A stretch of 64,000 bases of DNA. It comes from Cryobacterium luteum. GTDB taxonomy: Bacteria; Actinomycetota; Actinomycetes; Actinomycetales; Microbacteriaceae. Shown one piece after another: positions 25,947 to 34,643 of this stretch (position 1 is its first letter; each line of letters starts with the position of its first letter). The notes beneath the pieces were generated by a model. That model saw only the letters and a program-made list of their open reading frames with translations, was not told the DNA's origin and did not search any database. The translations under genes were made by a program, and so were the position numbers. The DNA lies in assembly GCF_900110125.1 (NCBI RefSeq), contig NZ_FOCN01000001.1, positions 372,001-436,000 on the forward strand, read 5' to 3'.

Positions 25947-26926
25947 GCTTGCTCCTCCTTGAGCCAGGTGGCCAGTTCAACGGCCCAGTAGGTGAGTACG
26001 GCGTCGGCGCCGGCGCGTCGGATGCTCAGCACCGACTCTTCGACCGCGCGACGCCGGTCGATCCAACCCTGTGCGGCAGCCGCCTCGATCATGGCGTATT
26101 CACCGGAAACTTGATATGCCCAAACCGGAATATTACTCATGGCGGCTACCTCGGCGAGTACGTCGAGGTAGCTGCCGGCCGGCTTGACCATGACGATGTC
26201 CGCGCCCTCGTCGATGTCGAGCTGAGCTTCGCGCACGCCTTCGCGACGGTTGGCCGGGTCGAGCTGGTAGGTGCGGCGGTCGCCGACCAGGGTCGAGGCG
26301 ACGGCTTCACGAAACGGGCCGTAGAAGGCCGAGGCGTACTTGGCCGAGTAGGCGAGTACAGCGGTGTCCTCAAAACCGTTGGCGTCGAGGGTCTCACGCA
26401 CGGCGGCGACCTGGCCGTCCATCATTCCGGACAGGCCAAGCAGTGCTGAACCGGCCGAGGCCTGGGCCAGCGCCATGTCGCGATAGCGCTCAAGGGTCGC
26501 GTCATTGTCGACGTGGCCGTCGGTGGCGAGTACGCCGCAGTGGCCGTGATCGGTGAATTCATCGAGGCACAGGTCGGTCTGCACGACGAGCGCGTCGCCG
26601 ATCTCGGAGGCGAGGGCGCGGGTGGCCAGGTTGAGTATGCCATTCGGGTCGGTCGCCCCGGTCCCGGTCGCGTCGCGCCGGGAGGGCACTCCGAAGAGCA
26701 TGATGCCGCCGATGCCGGCTTCGGCCGCCTGCACCACGGCACGACGTGCACTGTCGATGCTGTGCTGCACAACGCCGGGCATCGAGCTGATCGGACGCTG
26801 CTCATCGCCTTCGCGCACGAATATGGGGAGCACAAGCTCGGCCGGGTGAACACGAATTTCGCTGGCCAGGCGACGAAGAGCACCGCTGGTGCGCAGTCGT
26901 CGCGGGCGGATTACAGGGTTGGTCAC
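25943..26926 (-). CDS. hemB: Porphobilinogen synthase
   Basis: A 327-residue ALA dehydratase that condenses two 5-aminolevulinates to porphobilinogen. The two active-site lysines lie in [13 protein letters not shown] and [10 protein letters not shown]. The metal loop reads [14 protein letters not shown]: one of the three zinc-binding Cys found in the E. coli enzyme is Asp, as in enzymes that rely less on zinc. It starts with GTG 26926, exactly 6 nt after TAGGGT, so hemB-hemL can be transcribed from its own leaderless promoter in the 57-base gap after hemD. Confidence 0.96.
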   Translation of the reverse strand: MTNPVIRPRRLRTSGALRRLASEIRVHPAELVLPIFVREGDEQRPISSMPGVVQHSIDSARRAVVQAAEAGIGGIMLFGVPSRRDATGTGATDPNGILNLATRALASEIGDALVVQTDLCLDEFTDHGHCGVLATDGHVDNDATLERYRDMALAQASAGSALLGLSGMMDGQVAAVRETLDANGFEDTAVLAYSAKYASAFYGPFREAVASTLVGDRRTYQLDPANRREGVREAQLDIDEGADIVMVKPAGSYLDVLAEVAAMSNIPVWAYQVSGEYAMIEAAAAQGWIDRRRAVEESVLSIRRAGADAVLTYWAVELATWLKEEQA

Positions 26927-26932
26927 CCCTGT

Positions 26933-26938
26933 ACCCTA
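26933..26938 (-). promoter_or_regulatory. -10 box TAGGGT, leaderless start of hemB
   Basis: TAGGGT on the minus strand, 6 nt, then GTG 26926. Confidence 0.6.
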
Positions 26939-26983
26939 CGCCGCCCGGCTGGACGTTTCGTTATCTCGTCGTTACCTGCCCGG

Positions 26984-27772
26984 CTACAGTGCAGGTGCGG
27001 TTCCCGCGAGGGCGGCGTCGACGAGCGCCTCGATGAGAGACTCGGCACTGCGTTCAGAGGCGACAACATCGACGCGCAGTCCAAGTGCCCTGGCGTCCTT
27101 GGCGGTCTGCGGGCCGATGCAGGCCACGAGGGTGCGTTCGGGAATGTCGCCGAACTGTTCGCGCACCTGACGCGCGACGCTGCCGCTGGTGACCAGCACG
27201 GCGTGCACGAGGCCGGCTTTGACGTCGGCGACGACCTGGTCGCTGACCGGAACACCGATGGTGCGGTAGGCGACGACGGATTCCACGTCGTGGCCGACGC
27301 GGCGCAGTCCCTCGCTGAGCAGCGGCTTGGCGATCTCACTGCGCAGGGTCAGCACGCGCAGCGGGATGACCCCGGCGGTGGCGGTCTCCCATTCCTCCAG
27401 CAGACCGCGAGCTGAATTGTCTTCCGAGGGAACGATGTCCACGTGGTAGCCGGCCGCAACGAGTGCGGCTGCGGTGGTTTCACCGACCGCGGCAATGCGC
27501 GTTCCGGGCGCGACGACCGCACGGTGCGACGACAGAACGTCGACGGTCGTGGCACTCGTGATCGTCATCCAGTCGAAGTCACCGGCGGCGAGGCGGGTGA
27601 GCGCCGCGTTGAGGGCCGGGGCGTCGTCGGTCGCGGCGAAATTGATCATGGGAGCGACGATCGGATGCGCACCTTTGGCCCGCAGGTTGGCTGCCACCTG
27701 GTCGCCCCAGGGTCCGCCGCGCGGAACGAGAACTCGCCAGCCGGCGAGCGGCTTGGTCAGTTGATTGGTCAC
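26984..27772 (-). CDS. hemD: Uroporphyrinogen-III synthase
   Basis: A 262-residue two-lobed protein. N-terminal LAGWRVLVPRGGPWGDQVAANLRAKGA and later GETTAAAL and CIGPQTAKDARALGLRVDV are typical HemD segments. It closes hydroxymethylbilane to uroporphyrinogen III. HemD is poorly conserved in sequence, but position between hemC and hemB supports the call. Start GTG 27772, four bases after the hemC stop, so it is translationally coupled. Confidence 0.93.
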   Translation of the reverse strand: MTNQLTKPLAGWRVLVPRGGPWGDQVAANLRAKGAHPIVAPMINFAATDDAPALNAALTRLAAGDFDWMTITSATTVDVLSSHRAVVAPGTRIAAVGETTAAALVAAGYHVDIVPSEDNSARGLLEEWETATAGVIPLRVLTLRSEIAKPLLSEGLRRVGHDVESVVAYRTIGVPVSDQVVADVKAGLVHAVLVTSGSVARQVREQFGDIPERTLVACIGPQTAKDARALGLRVDVVASERSAESLIEALVDAALAGTAPAL

Positions 27773-27776
27773 GTGG

Positions 27777-28730
27777 TCACTCAGTCACTTTCAGAGGAGC
27801 GAACTCGGCCGCGCCACCGGCCAGAAGATCTATGGAGACACGTTCGGCGACGTCGAGCGCGGCTTCGGTGAGATGGAGGGCGGAGTGGGAATCGGGCGTC
27901 GCCGCGTGCGAACTGGTGACCTTGCGGGAGCCATCCGGGCTGTACACGGTCGCGGTGAGAAAGAGCAGACCATCGTCGACGACCGCTGTTGCACCGATCG
28001 GTGCGGCGCAGCCGGCCTCGAGCCGGGCCAGCACGGTGCGTTCGGCGGTGGTCGTGGCCTGGGTGGAGGCATGGTTCATCGCGGCGAGTGCCACGCCGAG
28101 CAGGCGATCGGGCTTGCCGTCACGCACCTCGATCGCGAGCGCTCCCTGGCCGGGCGCGGTCGGCCAGGCCGACAGGTCGAGAAAGTCGGTGGCGACGGCA
28201 TCGAGTCGGCCGAGGCGGCCGAGGCCGGCAGCGGCGAGCACGACGGCGTCGAGGTCGCCCTCGGCGACCCGCCCCACCCGGGTGTCGATGTTGCCCCGAA
28301 TGTCCACGATCGTCAGGTCGGGGCGTCGCTCGAGCAGCTGGGCCACCCGGCGGGGCGAGCCCGTACCGACCCGGGCCCCCTCCGGCAGGGTGTCCAGGGT
28401 GTAGCCTGCGCGCGCACACAGCACGTCGCGGGCATCCGCTCGCTTGGGGGTCGCACCGATACGTAAGCCGGGGTGGGCCTCGGTCGGCAGGTCCTTGAAG
28501 GAGTGCACGATGACGTCACACTCGTCGTTCAGCAGGGCTTCGCGCAGGGCGCTCGCGAACACTCCGGTGCCGCCGAGGCTCGAGAGCGGTTCGGTCGAGG
28601 TGTCGCCGTGCGTGGTGACCCGCACGATTTCGACCTCGACGCCGGCGGAGGCCGCGATGCGGTTGACGATGGTCTGGGTCTGCGCGAGCGCGAGGGCACT
28701 TGCGCGGGTGCCCACGCGAATAACGGTCAC
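27777..28730 (-). CDS. hemC: Hydroxymethylbilane synthase (porphobilinogen deaminase)
   Basis: A 317-residue enzyme that polymerises four porphobilinogens. Motifs: VGTRASALALAQTQ at the N-terminus, HSFKDLPTE, GTGSPRR, DIRGNIDTR, and the dipyrromethane-cofactor Cys in LEAGCAAPIG near 240. The GTG at 28730 overlaps the hemH stop as GTGA. Upstream in-frame sequence is an artefact of reading hemH in another frame. Confidence 0.97.
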   Translation of the reverse strand: MTVIRVGTRASALALAQTQTIVNRIAASAGVEVEIVRVTTHGDTSTEPLSSLGGTGVFASALREALLNDECDVIVHSFKDLPTEAHPGLRIGATPKRADARDVLCARAGYTLDTLPEGARVGTGSPRRVAQLLERRPDLTIVDIRGNIDTRVGRVAEGDLDAVVLAAAGLGRLGRLDAVATDFLDLSAWPTAPGQGALAIEVRDGKPDRLLGVALAAMNHASTQATTTAERTVLARLEAGCAAPIGATAVVDDGLLFLTATVYSPDGSRKVTSSHAATPDSHSALHLTEAALDVAERVSIDLLAGGAAEFAPLKVTE

Positions 28731-29851
28731 GGTGCCATTCCCGCGACGGCCGGCTTGAAGCCGAGCCGCACGTTTTCGCAGCAGCCGGGGCGGCACACGT
28801 CGTACCAGGGGCCGAGCGCGGTCTTGGCCGGGCGGTCCTCGACGGGGGTGTCGTTCAGGCGTTCCTCGATCAGATCGACGAGGCCGCTCACGAAGTCGGG
28901 TGAGACTCCGGGCGTCGGAACCCGCACGGCGGTGATGCCGAACTTCTCGCTGGTCTCCAGCGCCTCGTTGTCGAGGTCCCAGAGAACTTCCATGTGGTCG
29001 CTGACGAAGCCGAGCGGCACGATGATCACCGCACGGATGCCGCGGGCCGGCAGCAGGGCGATCGCATCGTTGATGTCGGGTTCGAGCCACGGCATGCTGG
29101 GCGGGCCACTGCGGGACTGGTAGACGAGCTGCCACTGTGTTCGGAGTTTCGCCTCGTCATCTCCGGGTTCCACGAGGGAATCCATGATGACCTGGGCGAC
29201 GGCGCGGTGCTGCGCCGCGTAGGCACCACCCTCACCGAAACCGCGTTCGGCCGGGCCGCTCTTGTTGGCGTCCGTCATGGGGATCGAGTGGGTCGAGAAC
29301 AGAATCTCGACCTCGGTGTCCACATCGATGCCGGGGACGGCCAGGGCGACGTCTTTCAGACCCTGCGTCACACCGGTGATGAACGGGTCGACGAAGCCGG
29401 GGTGGTCGAAGAACTGGCGGATCTTGTCGATGTGCACGGTGCCGGTCAGGTTTTTGTCGGACAGTGCCGCGGCGAAGTCTTCGCGGTACTGGCGGCATCC
29501 GCTGTAGGAGCTGTAGGCACTCGTCGCGATCGCGAGCAGACGGTTTTGGCCGGCCTCGTGGGCTTCGGAAATGGTGTCGCGCAGGTACGGCGCCCAGTTG
29601 CGGTTGCCCCAGATCACGGGCAGGTCGATGCCGCGACGGCTCAGTTCAACCTGCAGGGCCGCCTTCAGCACGCGGTTCTGGTCGTTGATCGGGCTGATGC
29701 CGCCGTAGTGGCGGTAGTGCTTGGCGACGACCTCGAGGCGTTCCTCGGGAATGCCGCGGCCGCCGGTGACGTTCCGAAGGAACGGGATCACGTCGTCCTG
29801 GCCTTCCGGGCCGCCGAAACCGGCCAGCAGCACGGCGTCGTACTGGGCCAT
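28727..29851 (-). CDS. hemH: Coproporphyrin ferrochelatase (CpfC)
   Basis: A 374-residue chelatase. The N-terminus MAQYDAVLLAGFGGPEG and the metal-site region FSTHSIPMTD are family hallmarks. A C-terminal Cys cluster (DVCRPGCC) plus an internal Cys (SGCRQYRED) fits the [2Fe-2S] cluster known from actinobacterial enzymes. In this phylum the enzyme inserts iron into coproporphyrin III, and the adjacent hemQ supports that route. The ATG 29851 overlaps the hemQ stop by one base (TAATG). Confidence 0.95.
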   Translation of the reverse strand: MAQYDAVLLAGFGGPEGQDDVIPFLRNVTGGRGIPEERLEVVAKHYRHYGGISPINDQNRVLKAALQVELSRRGIDLPVIWGNRNWAPYLRDTISEAHEAGQNRLLAIATSAYSSYSGCRQYREDFAAALSDKNLTGTVHIDKIRQFFDHPGFVDPFITGVTQGLKDVALAVPGIDVDTEVEILFSTHSIPMTDANKSGPAERGFGEGGAYAAQHRAVAQVIMDSLVEPGDDEAKLRTQWQLVYQSRSGPPSMPWLEPDINDAIALLPARGIRAVIIVPLGFVSDHMEVLWDLDNEALETSEKFGITAVRVPTPGVSPDFVSGLVDLIEERLNDTPVEDRPAKTALGPWYDVCRPGCCENVRLGFKPAVAGMAP

Positions 29852-30603
29852 TACTGCAGAACCTCGACGAGCTCGGCGGTGGAGATGCGGCGGCCGGTGA
29901 AGAACGGAACCTCTTCGCGCACGTGGCGGCGGGCCTCGGTGTCGCGCAGGCCGCGCATCAGGTCGACGAGCTCGGTGAGTTCGTCGCTCTCGATCGGCAG
30001 GAGCCACTCATAGTCGCCGAGGGCGAAGGCCGAGACGGTGTTGGCGAGGGCTCCGCGGTAGGCGGCGCCCTTGCGGCCGTGGTCGGCGAGCATGCGGCTG
30101 CGGTCTTCGTCGGGCAGCAGGTACCACTCGAAGCTGCGCACGAAGGGGTAGATGGTGAGCCAGGCCTTGGGCTCGACTCCGCGCAGGAATGCGGGCACGT
30201 GGCTCTTGTTGAACTCGGCGTCGCGGTGCACGCCCATGGCATTCCAGGTGGGCAGCAGGCTCTTGAGAAGGCGGCTGCGGCGCAGCTCACGGTTAGCCCA
30301 TTGCAGGGTCTCTGCGTTGTCGGCGTGGGTCCAGATCATGACGTCCGCGTCGGCCTTGAGGCCGGAAACATCGTAGAAACCGCGCACGGTGACGCCCTCG
30401 GCTTCGATGAGGGAGAGCACGTCGTCCAGCTCGTTCACGGCGTGCGGAACATCGCGGCCGTCGAGGTCGTCGGGGTTGTGCGGATCTTTTCGCAGAACGG
30501 TGAAAAGAGTGAAGCCCTGCGGCGAAGCCGCGGGAACTTCAGGATCGATGAGGGTGGTGGGCTGAACGCTGGGTACTGCCTCTCCGGCAGCCGGGTGAGT
30601 CAT
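29851..30603 (-). CDS. hemQ: Coproheme decarboxylase (ChdC)
   Basis: A 250-residue member of the chlorite-dismutase-like family that converts coproheme to heme b. The segment YPFVRSFEWYLLPDEDRSRML and the following DHGRKGA contain the conserved Tyr and His region. Its presence with hemH and hemG, and the absence of any hemN/hemF gene here, indicates the coproporphyrin-dependent pathway. First gene of the hemQ-H-C-D unit; CAGACT lies 6 nt before the ATG. Confidence 0.96.
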   Translation of the reverse strand: MTHPAAGEAVPSVQPTTLIDPEVPAASPQGFTLFTVLRKDPHNPDDLDGRDVPHAVNELDDVLSLIEAEGVTVRGFYDVSGLKADADVMIWTHADNAETLQWANRELRRSRLLKSLLPTWNAMGVHRDAEFNKSHVPAFLRGVEPKAWLTIYPFVRSFEWYLLPDEDRSRMLADHGRKGAAYRGALANTVSAFALGDYEWLLPIESDELTELVDLMRGLRDTEARRHVREEVPFFTGRRISTAELVEVLQ

Positions 30604-30609
30604 GGCTCT

Positions 30610-30615
30610 AGTCTG
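30610..30615 (-). promoter_or_regulatory. -10-like CAGACT, 6 nt before hemQ
   Basis: Same hexamer and spacing as before the PH-like gene at 24.4 kb. No Shine-Dalgarno site. Confidence 0.4.
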
Positions 30616-30673
30616 CTCCGTATTGGTCCCGGCACCAAAATGAGCGCCGCGGTTCCTGTGAAGCCACCGACAG

Positions 30674-30955
30674 CTAGCGGTTTTTAGCCACCGCGGACGC
30701 GCCGAACCAGACGATCACGCCCACCACGGTCGCCGCACCGAGCGCGATGCCCACGAGAGCGGCCGGACTGTCTTCGCCGAGCTGACGCAGGGCATGGGTC
30801 AGGCGACGTCGTTTGATGCGCAGCTGCTTGGGCAGGTTGAGCTTGTATTCGATCGCATCGAGCGTCGAGGCGAGTTCGGCGCGCGCGTGTCGCGCTTCGG
30901 CGCGCAGGTCGCCGATGCCGTGCTTCTGGGTCTCCGTGCTGCTATTTGTGGTCAT
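30674..30955 (-). CDS. DUF3618-family small membrane protein
   Basis: A 93-residue protein. The N-terminal half is charged and helical (DLRAEARHARAELASTLDAIEYKLN), the typical DUF3618 repeat-like helix, and the C-terminus has one membrane helix (ALVGIALGAATVVGVIVWFGASAV). Start ATG 30955 overlaps the end of the holin-like gene by 14 bases. Function unknown; it belongs to a three-gene unit with the next two. Confidence 0.8.
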   Translation of the reverse strand: MTTNSSTETQKHGIGDLRAEARHARAELASTLDAIEYKLNLPKQLRIKRRRLTHALRQLGEDSPAALVGIALGAATVVGVIVWFGASAVAKNR

Positions 30956-31361
30956 ATTCGCCAACTCCCTTGAATGCATCTGCGTCTGCACGGATGCTCG
31001 CGTGTACGCCTTCCGGGTCGGGCTTGGTGGCCGCCTTCACCCGGTTCACACCGATCAGCACGAGGATGACGGCCACGAGCACGAGTGCCACCGCCACGAT
31101 GAGGGTGGCCAGCCAGAGCGGCAGCACCAAGGCCAGTGCGATGACAGCGAGGGCGACGAACACGCCGAGGGCGAAAAAGAGGATGGCGCCAGCCGCCACG
31201 AAGAGGGCGGCACCGACCCCGAAATTCTTGGCCTTTGCGGCGAACTCGGCTTTGAAGGCGTCAAGTTCGGCTTTGACCAGGGCACTGATCTGGCCGGGCA
31301 GCTCCCCGATCAGGGCGAGCAACGGGCGTTTGCTCTTCGGGTTGAATCCACTGCTAGTCAC
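30942..31361 (-). CDS. Phage-holin-like (Act-Hol superfamily III/DUF1469) membrane protein
   Basis: A 139-residue protein with an amphipathic N-terminal helix (PGQISALVKAELDAFKAEFAAKAKN) and two long hydrophobic segments (ALFVAAGAILFFALGVFVAL, then LIVAVALVLVAVILVL). This matches chromosomal putative-holin families of actinobacteria, which are not part of prophages and have no proven lysis role. It lies between the YtxH-like and DUF3618 genes and is coupled to the latter. Confidence 0.8.
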   Translation of the reverse strand: MTSSGFNPKSKRPLLALIGELPGQISALVKAELDAFKAEFAAKAKNFGVGAALFVAAGAILFFALGVFVALAVIALALVLPLWLATLIVAVALVLVAVILVLIGVNRVKAATKPDPEGVHASIRADADAFKGVGEYDHK

Positions 31362-31422
31362 GGATTGCCTTCCCTACGTTCGGGTGTCGGTGTTTCAGGT
31401 GTCTGAATCTTCGGGGTTCTGT

Positions 31423-31815
31423 TCAGTGTGCGGTCGTGTCGCCGGAGTCCGCCGCCAACTTCGCAGCCGGCTTCGCCTTCGGCTTCGCGGCGGCCGTGTG
31501 GCTCGTGGTGGCGCTGGCCTGGGCGGCGGAGGTGGATGCTGCCGGGGTGGAGGCATCCGCTTTGCTGGTGGTCTGCTTCTTCTTCGCTGCAGCCTGGGAG
31601 ACCGCCTTCTTGCCGGCCTTGAACAGGGTGGCGGGAACGTCACCGACCAGTTCGAGGGCGGCGTCGCGCACCTCGGTCACCCGGCGTTGCACCGGTTTGG
31701 CGTTCCAGAGATCATTGGCGGCGGCCGCAATCTGCTCGTAACGCTTGCGGCCGGCACGCGCACCGAGCACATAGCCGACGAGGCCGCCCGTGATGAACAG
31801 AAGTTTTCCGCGCAT
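31423..31815 (-). CDS. YtxH-like membrane-anchored protein with low-complexity tail
   Basis: A 130-residue protein. One N-terminal membrane helix with a glycine motif (LLFITGGLVGYVLGARAGRKRYEQI), a short helical part, then an Ala/Lys/Ser/Thr-rich tail of about 60 residues that resembles Lys/Ala repeats of nucleic-acid or wall-binding tails. Start ATG 31815 has GGAG upstream. The three small membrane genes sit inside the heme block but have no known link to heme synthesis. Confidence 0.75.
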   Translation of the reverse strand: MRGKLLFITGGLVGYVLGARAGRKRYEQIAAAANDLWNAKPVQRRVTEVRDAALELVGDVPATLFKAGKKAVSQAAAKKKQTTSKADASTPAASTSAAQASATTSHTAAAKPKAKPAAKLAADSGDTTAH

Positions 31816-31900
31816 TGAGTCTCCACTCTCGTAAGGTCCCCCCAGAGTAACCCGGTTCGCCGTCTGCGTCGGGGGTGTCGCCTCGGCATGTCTGGGCGCG

Positions 31901-31916
31901 CCTGTATCGATACAGG
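31901..31916. promoter_or_regulatory. Perfect 16-base palindrome, candidate operator
   Basis: CCTGTATCGATACAGG lies 25 bases past the hemG stop and 86 bases before the YtxH-like start. A 16-base perfect palindrome in this position suggests a repressor site for the small membrane-protein unit (inference). Confidence 0.5.
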
Positions 31917-31940
31917 AAGTGCACAGTTTCGAAGCGAGGG

Positions 31941-33440
31941 TTACCGGTCGGGCGCGGTAATGGTGAGGCCGAGGGCGGCGTGCCGAATGCGGTCGCCGGC
32001 TTCGAGGGCGTGCGGAATGACCGAGGCGAGGCCGGTTCCGGCCAGCCAGGCGCCGGTGACCTCGAGCGCTGGGGTCTGGGCGACGGCTTCGCGCACCTGC
32101 TGCGCACGTTCGGGCGCACCGAGCGTCGCCGGCGAGAGAGCATCGCGCCACTCCGTGCGGGCGAACGCGCGCAGGCTGCTGGCCGGCAGCGGCACTCCGA
32201 GCAGAACGGATGCATCGTGCAGCGCGAGCGTCTGCAGCTCGTCGTCGCTGAGGTCGTCGGTGGGATTGGGCGCTCCCGCGCGACCGTAGGAGAGCCGCAC
32301 GACGTGGCGGCCGGGGCCGGCGGCCTTGGCGACCCACGCCCACTTCGCGGTGACGTGGGTGAGCGCCTTGGCGGTGACGTCGGGGGCGTCGATGGCCACG
32401 AGCACGCCGGTACCGCGCGGGTGCGCGTCGAGGGCGGGCGCGTCGAGCACGAGCGAGGTGAGGGTGACGGCGGTCGGAGCCGGCCAGTCGAGTTCGGCGA
32501 GTGCGTCGAACTGGGGGCCGAGCGGACTGACCAGTCCCAGTGCCTGCGCGCCCTGGGTCGCGATGATCACGTAGCGGGCTGTGAGGGTGTCGGCCTGGGC
32601 ATCCCCTGGGCGGCTGAGGGTGACGTTCCAGGTGGGCGCGTCGTCGGTGCCGGAGCGGGCCAGAGTTTCAGCTGTGGTCGAGGTGCGGATGGTCACGTTG
32701 TGACGGTCGAGGGCGGCCACGAGGGCGGCGGGGAGGCTGGCCATGCCGCCGAGCAGCCCGGCAACATTGGAACCGGCCGGCGCGCCGGCGCGCAGGGCAG
32801 AGACGGCGCCGGAGAGCGAGCCGGCCGTGGTCAGGGCGCGGTTGAGTCCGGGGGCGACAACGTCGATTTCGAGGTCGACGGCGCTCGTCGTGTAGACGCC
32901 GGAGGCGACCGGTTCCACGAGGCGGTCGAGCACGCGCGCGCCCATGCGCTTTCTCACCAGTTCGCCGAGGCTGTGCTCGCGGCCGATGGTGAGCACGGGC
33001 ATGAGGCGGTCGAGGTAGGCGCGCAGCGAACCGCTCCAGCCGATGACCCGGCGTACGTCGTCGGCGAGCGGCGATCCGGGGACGCCGAGAACGCCGGCCC
33101 TGGGCAGCGGAACGCTCACCGCGGCATCGGCTCCCGAACGCAGTGAACGGGACGGGAGGGCCGGCAGGTGCAGCCAGGCTCCGGCCACGTTGGGCGCAAC
33201 GACCTGGCCGCTGAGGCCAAGATCCTCGATGAAAGCGGCCACCGTACCGCCGCGCACCGCGAAACTCTCGGCGCCGCTGTCGAGGCTGAGCCCGTCGAGA
33301 ACGTGGCCGGCGACCGGGCCGCCCACGGCATCCGTTGCCTCGAGAATGGTGACGCTCAGCCCTACCTGGGCGCATTCGCGGGCGGCGACCATGCCGGCCA
33401 CGCCCCCGCCAATGACGAGAACATCGATCGGTGTGGTCAT
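31941..33440 (-). CDS. hemG: Coproporphyrinogen III oxidase, HemY type (CgoX)
   Basis: A 499-residue FAD enzyme. The dinucleotide motif is VLVIGGGVAGMVAARECAQVG, followed by VTILEATDAVGGPVAG and GLSLDSGAESFAVR, typical of the oxygen-dependent protoporphyrinogen/coproporphyrinogen oxidase family. In the coproporphyrin pathway it forms coproporphyrin III for ferrochelatase. It follows hemE by 10 bases, with AGGAG before the ATG. The C-terminus ends with the FAD-contact segment WLAGTGLASVIPHALEAGDRI. Confidence 0.93.
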   Translation of the reverse strand: MTTPIDVLVIGGGVAGMVAARECAQVGLSVTILEATDAVGGPVAGHVLDGLSLDSGAESFAVRGGTVAAFIEDLGLSGQVVAPNVAGAWLHLPALPSRSLRSGADAAVSVPLPRAGVLGVPGSPLADDVRRVIGWSGSLRAYLDRLMPVLTIGREHSLGELVRKRMGARVLDRLVEPVASGVYTTSAVDLEIDVVAPGLNRALTTAGSLSGAVSALRAGAPAGSNVAGLLGGMASLPAALVAALDRHNVTIRTSTTAETLARSGTDDAPTWNVTLSRPGDAQADTLTARYVIIATQGAQALGLVSPLGPQFDALAELDWPAPTAVTLTSLVLDAPALDAHPRGTGVLVAIDAPDVTAKALTHVTAKWAWVAKAAGPGRHVVRLSYGRAGAPNPTDDLSDDELQTLALHDASVLLGVPLPASSLRAFARTEWRDALSPATLGAPERAQQVREAVAQTPALEVTGAWLAGTGLASVIPHALEAGDRIRHAALGLTITAPDR

Positions 33441-33450
33441 GTTGCTGCTC

Positions 33451-34593
33451 CTACTCGGCCGCGCTCACGTCGTGCACAAGGCTGACCAGGCGGGTCAGCA
33501 CATCAGGGTCGGTGTCGGGCGGAACGCCGTGACCGAGGTTGAGGACGTGGGCCGGTGCGGTGCGTCCGCGTTCGAGCACGTCGCGCACGTGGGCTTCGAG
33601 CACGGGCCACGGAGCCGCGAGCAGGGCCGGGTCGACGTTGCCCTGCACCGGAACGGCGCCGCCGAGCCGGCGGTTGGCCTCGTCGAGGGGCACCCGGTAG
33701 TCGACGCCCACGACGTCGGCTCCGACGTTGTGCATTTCCTTGAGCAGTTCGCCCGTTCCCACACCGAAGTGCACGATCGGCACGTTGCGGTCGATTTGTT
33801 CTTCGGCCGCGCCCGGCACGCTGTAGGTCAGGTCGCGCACGTGGGCGATCGCCGCGGCTGAGGCCGGGGCGACGGATGCCGCGTAGTCGGCCAGCGAGAG
33901 CGCTCCGGCCCAGGAGTCGAACAGTTGCGCGGCGCTCGCGCCGGCGAGCACCTGCGCACGCAGGAACCGGCCGGTGACGTCGGCCGTCCAGGCCATGAGT
34001 TTCGCCCAGGCGTCGGGCTGCGCGTGCATGAGCGTGCGGGCGTGAATGTGATCCTTCGACGGACCGCCCTCGACCAGGTACGCAGCGAGGGTGAACGGGG
34101 CACCGGCGAAGCCGATCAGTGGGGTCGATCCGAGCTGGGCGACCGCCAGTGACACGGCCGCACTGATCGGGACGAGGGTCTCATCGAGCAGGGCGGGGTC
34201 GAGGGAGGTGAGCTCGTCGACATCCGCCGTGCTGCGCACCGCCTTACCCAGAACGGGGCCCTTGCCGGCCACAATCGACACGTCGACACCGACGAGTTTG
34301 AGCGGAACGACGATGTCGCTGAAGAAGATTCCGGCGTCGACGTTGTGGCGACGCACCGGCTGCAGCGAGATTTCGCTGGCCAATTCGGGGTCGAGGCACA
34401 CGTCGAGCATGCGTGTTCCCACCCGCAACTCCCGGTATTCGGGCAGTGAGCGACCGGCCTGCCGCATGAACCACACCGGCGTCACGGCGGGTCGGGTGCC
34501 CTGATAGGCCTGGATCAGGCGGGAATCGGCGGTGAGGCCGGAGGAGAGTGGATGCTGCGCGTCGAGGATCATCTCCTCCATTGTCTCAAACAT
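33451..34593 (-). CDS. hemE: Uroporphyrinogen decarboxylase
   Basis: A 380-residue enzyme producing coproporphyrinogen III. VTPVWFMRQAGRSLPEYRELR is diagnostic, and the catalytic Asp is in IFFSDIV. Start ATG 34593 is drawn here; a second ATG at codon 8 follows GGAGGAG but with spacing too short for a good Shine-Dalgarno site. It is divergent from hemA across only 50 bases, so the two promoters must overlap. Confidence 0.95.
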   Translation of the reverse strand: MFETMEEMILDAQHPLSSGLTADSRLIQAYQGTRPAVTPVWFMRQAGRSLPEYRELRVGTRMLDVCLDPELASEISLQPVRRHNVDAGIFFSDIVVPLKLVGVDVSIVAGKGPVLGKAVRSTADVDELTSLDPALLDETLVPISAAVSLAVAQLGSTPLIGFAGAPFTLAAYLVEGGPSKDHIHARTLMHAQPDAWAKLMAWTADVTGRFLRAQVLAGASAAQLFDSWAGALSLADYAASVAPASAAAIAHVRDLTYSVPGAAEEQIDRNVPIVHFGVGTGELLKEMHNVGADVVGVDYRVPLDEANRRLGGAVPVQGNVDPALLAAPWPVLEAHVRDVLERGRTAPAHVLNLGHGVPPDTDPDVLTRLVSLVHDVSAAE

Positions 34594-34631
34594 CCCTGAC
34601 AGCGGCGACGGAAGCGTACAGCAAGAAGTCG

Positions 34632-34637
34632 TAGAAT
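34632..34637 (+). promoter_or_regulatory. -10 box TAGAAT, leaderless start of hemA
   Basis: TAGAAT, 6 nt, then GTG 34644. The 50-base hemE-hemA gap leaves no room for a conventional leader. A weak minus-strand -10 (TACGCT, complement of 34613-34618) may serve hemE, placing both promoters back to back. Confidence 0.65.
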
Positions 34638-34643
34638 CAACTA

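Noticed and set aside
30942-31361. Holin-like gene as evidence of a prophage
   Set aside because: No lysin, structural, integrase or repressor genes are near; the family is a chromosomal actinobacterial one within a conserved small-gene unit.
31901-31916. CCTGTATCGATACAGG as a LexA (SOS) box
   Set aside because: The spacing between CTGT and ACAG is six, not the eight of the E. coli type, and it does not match the actinobacterial SOS box (CGAAC-N4-GTTCG).
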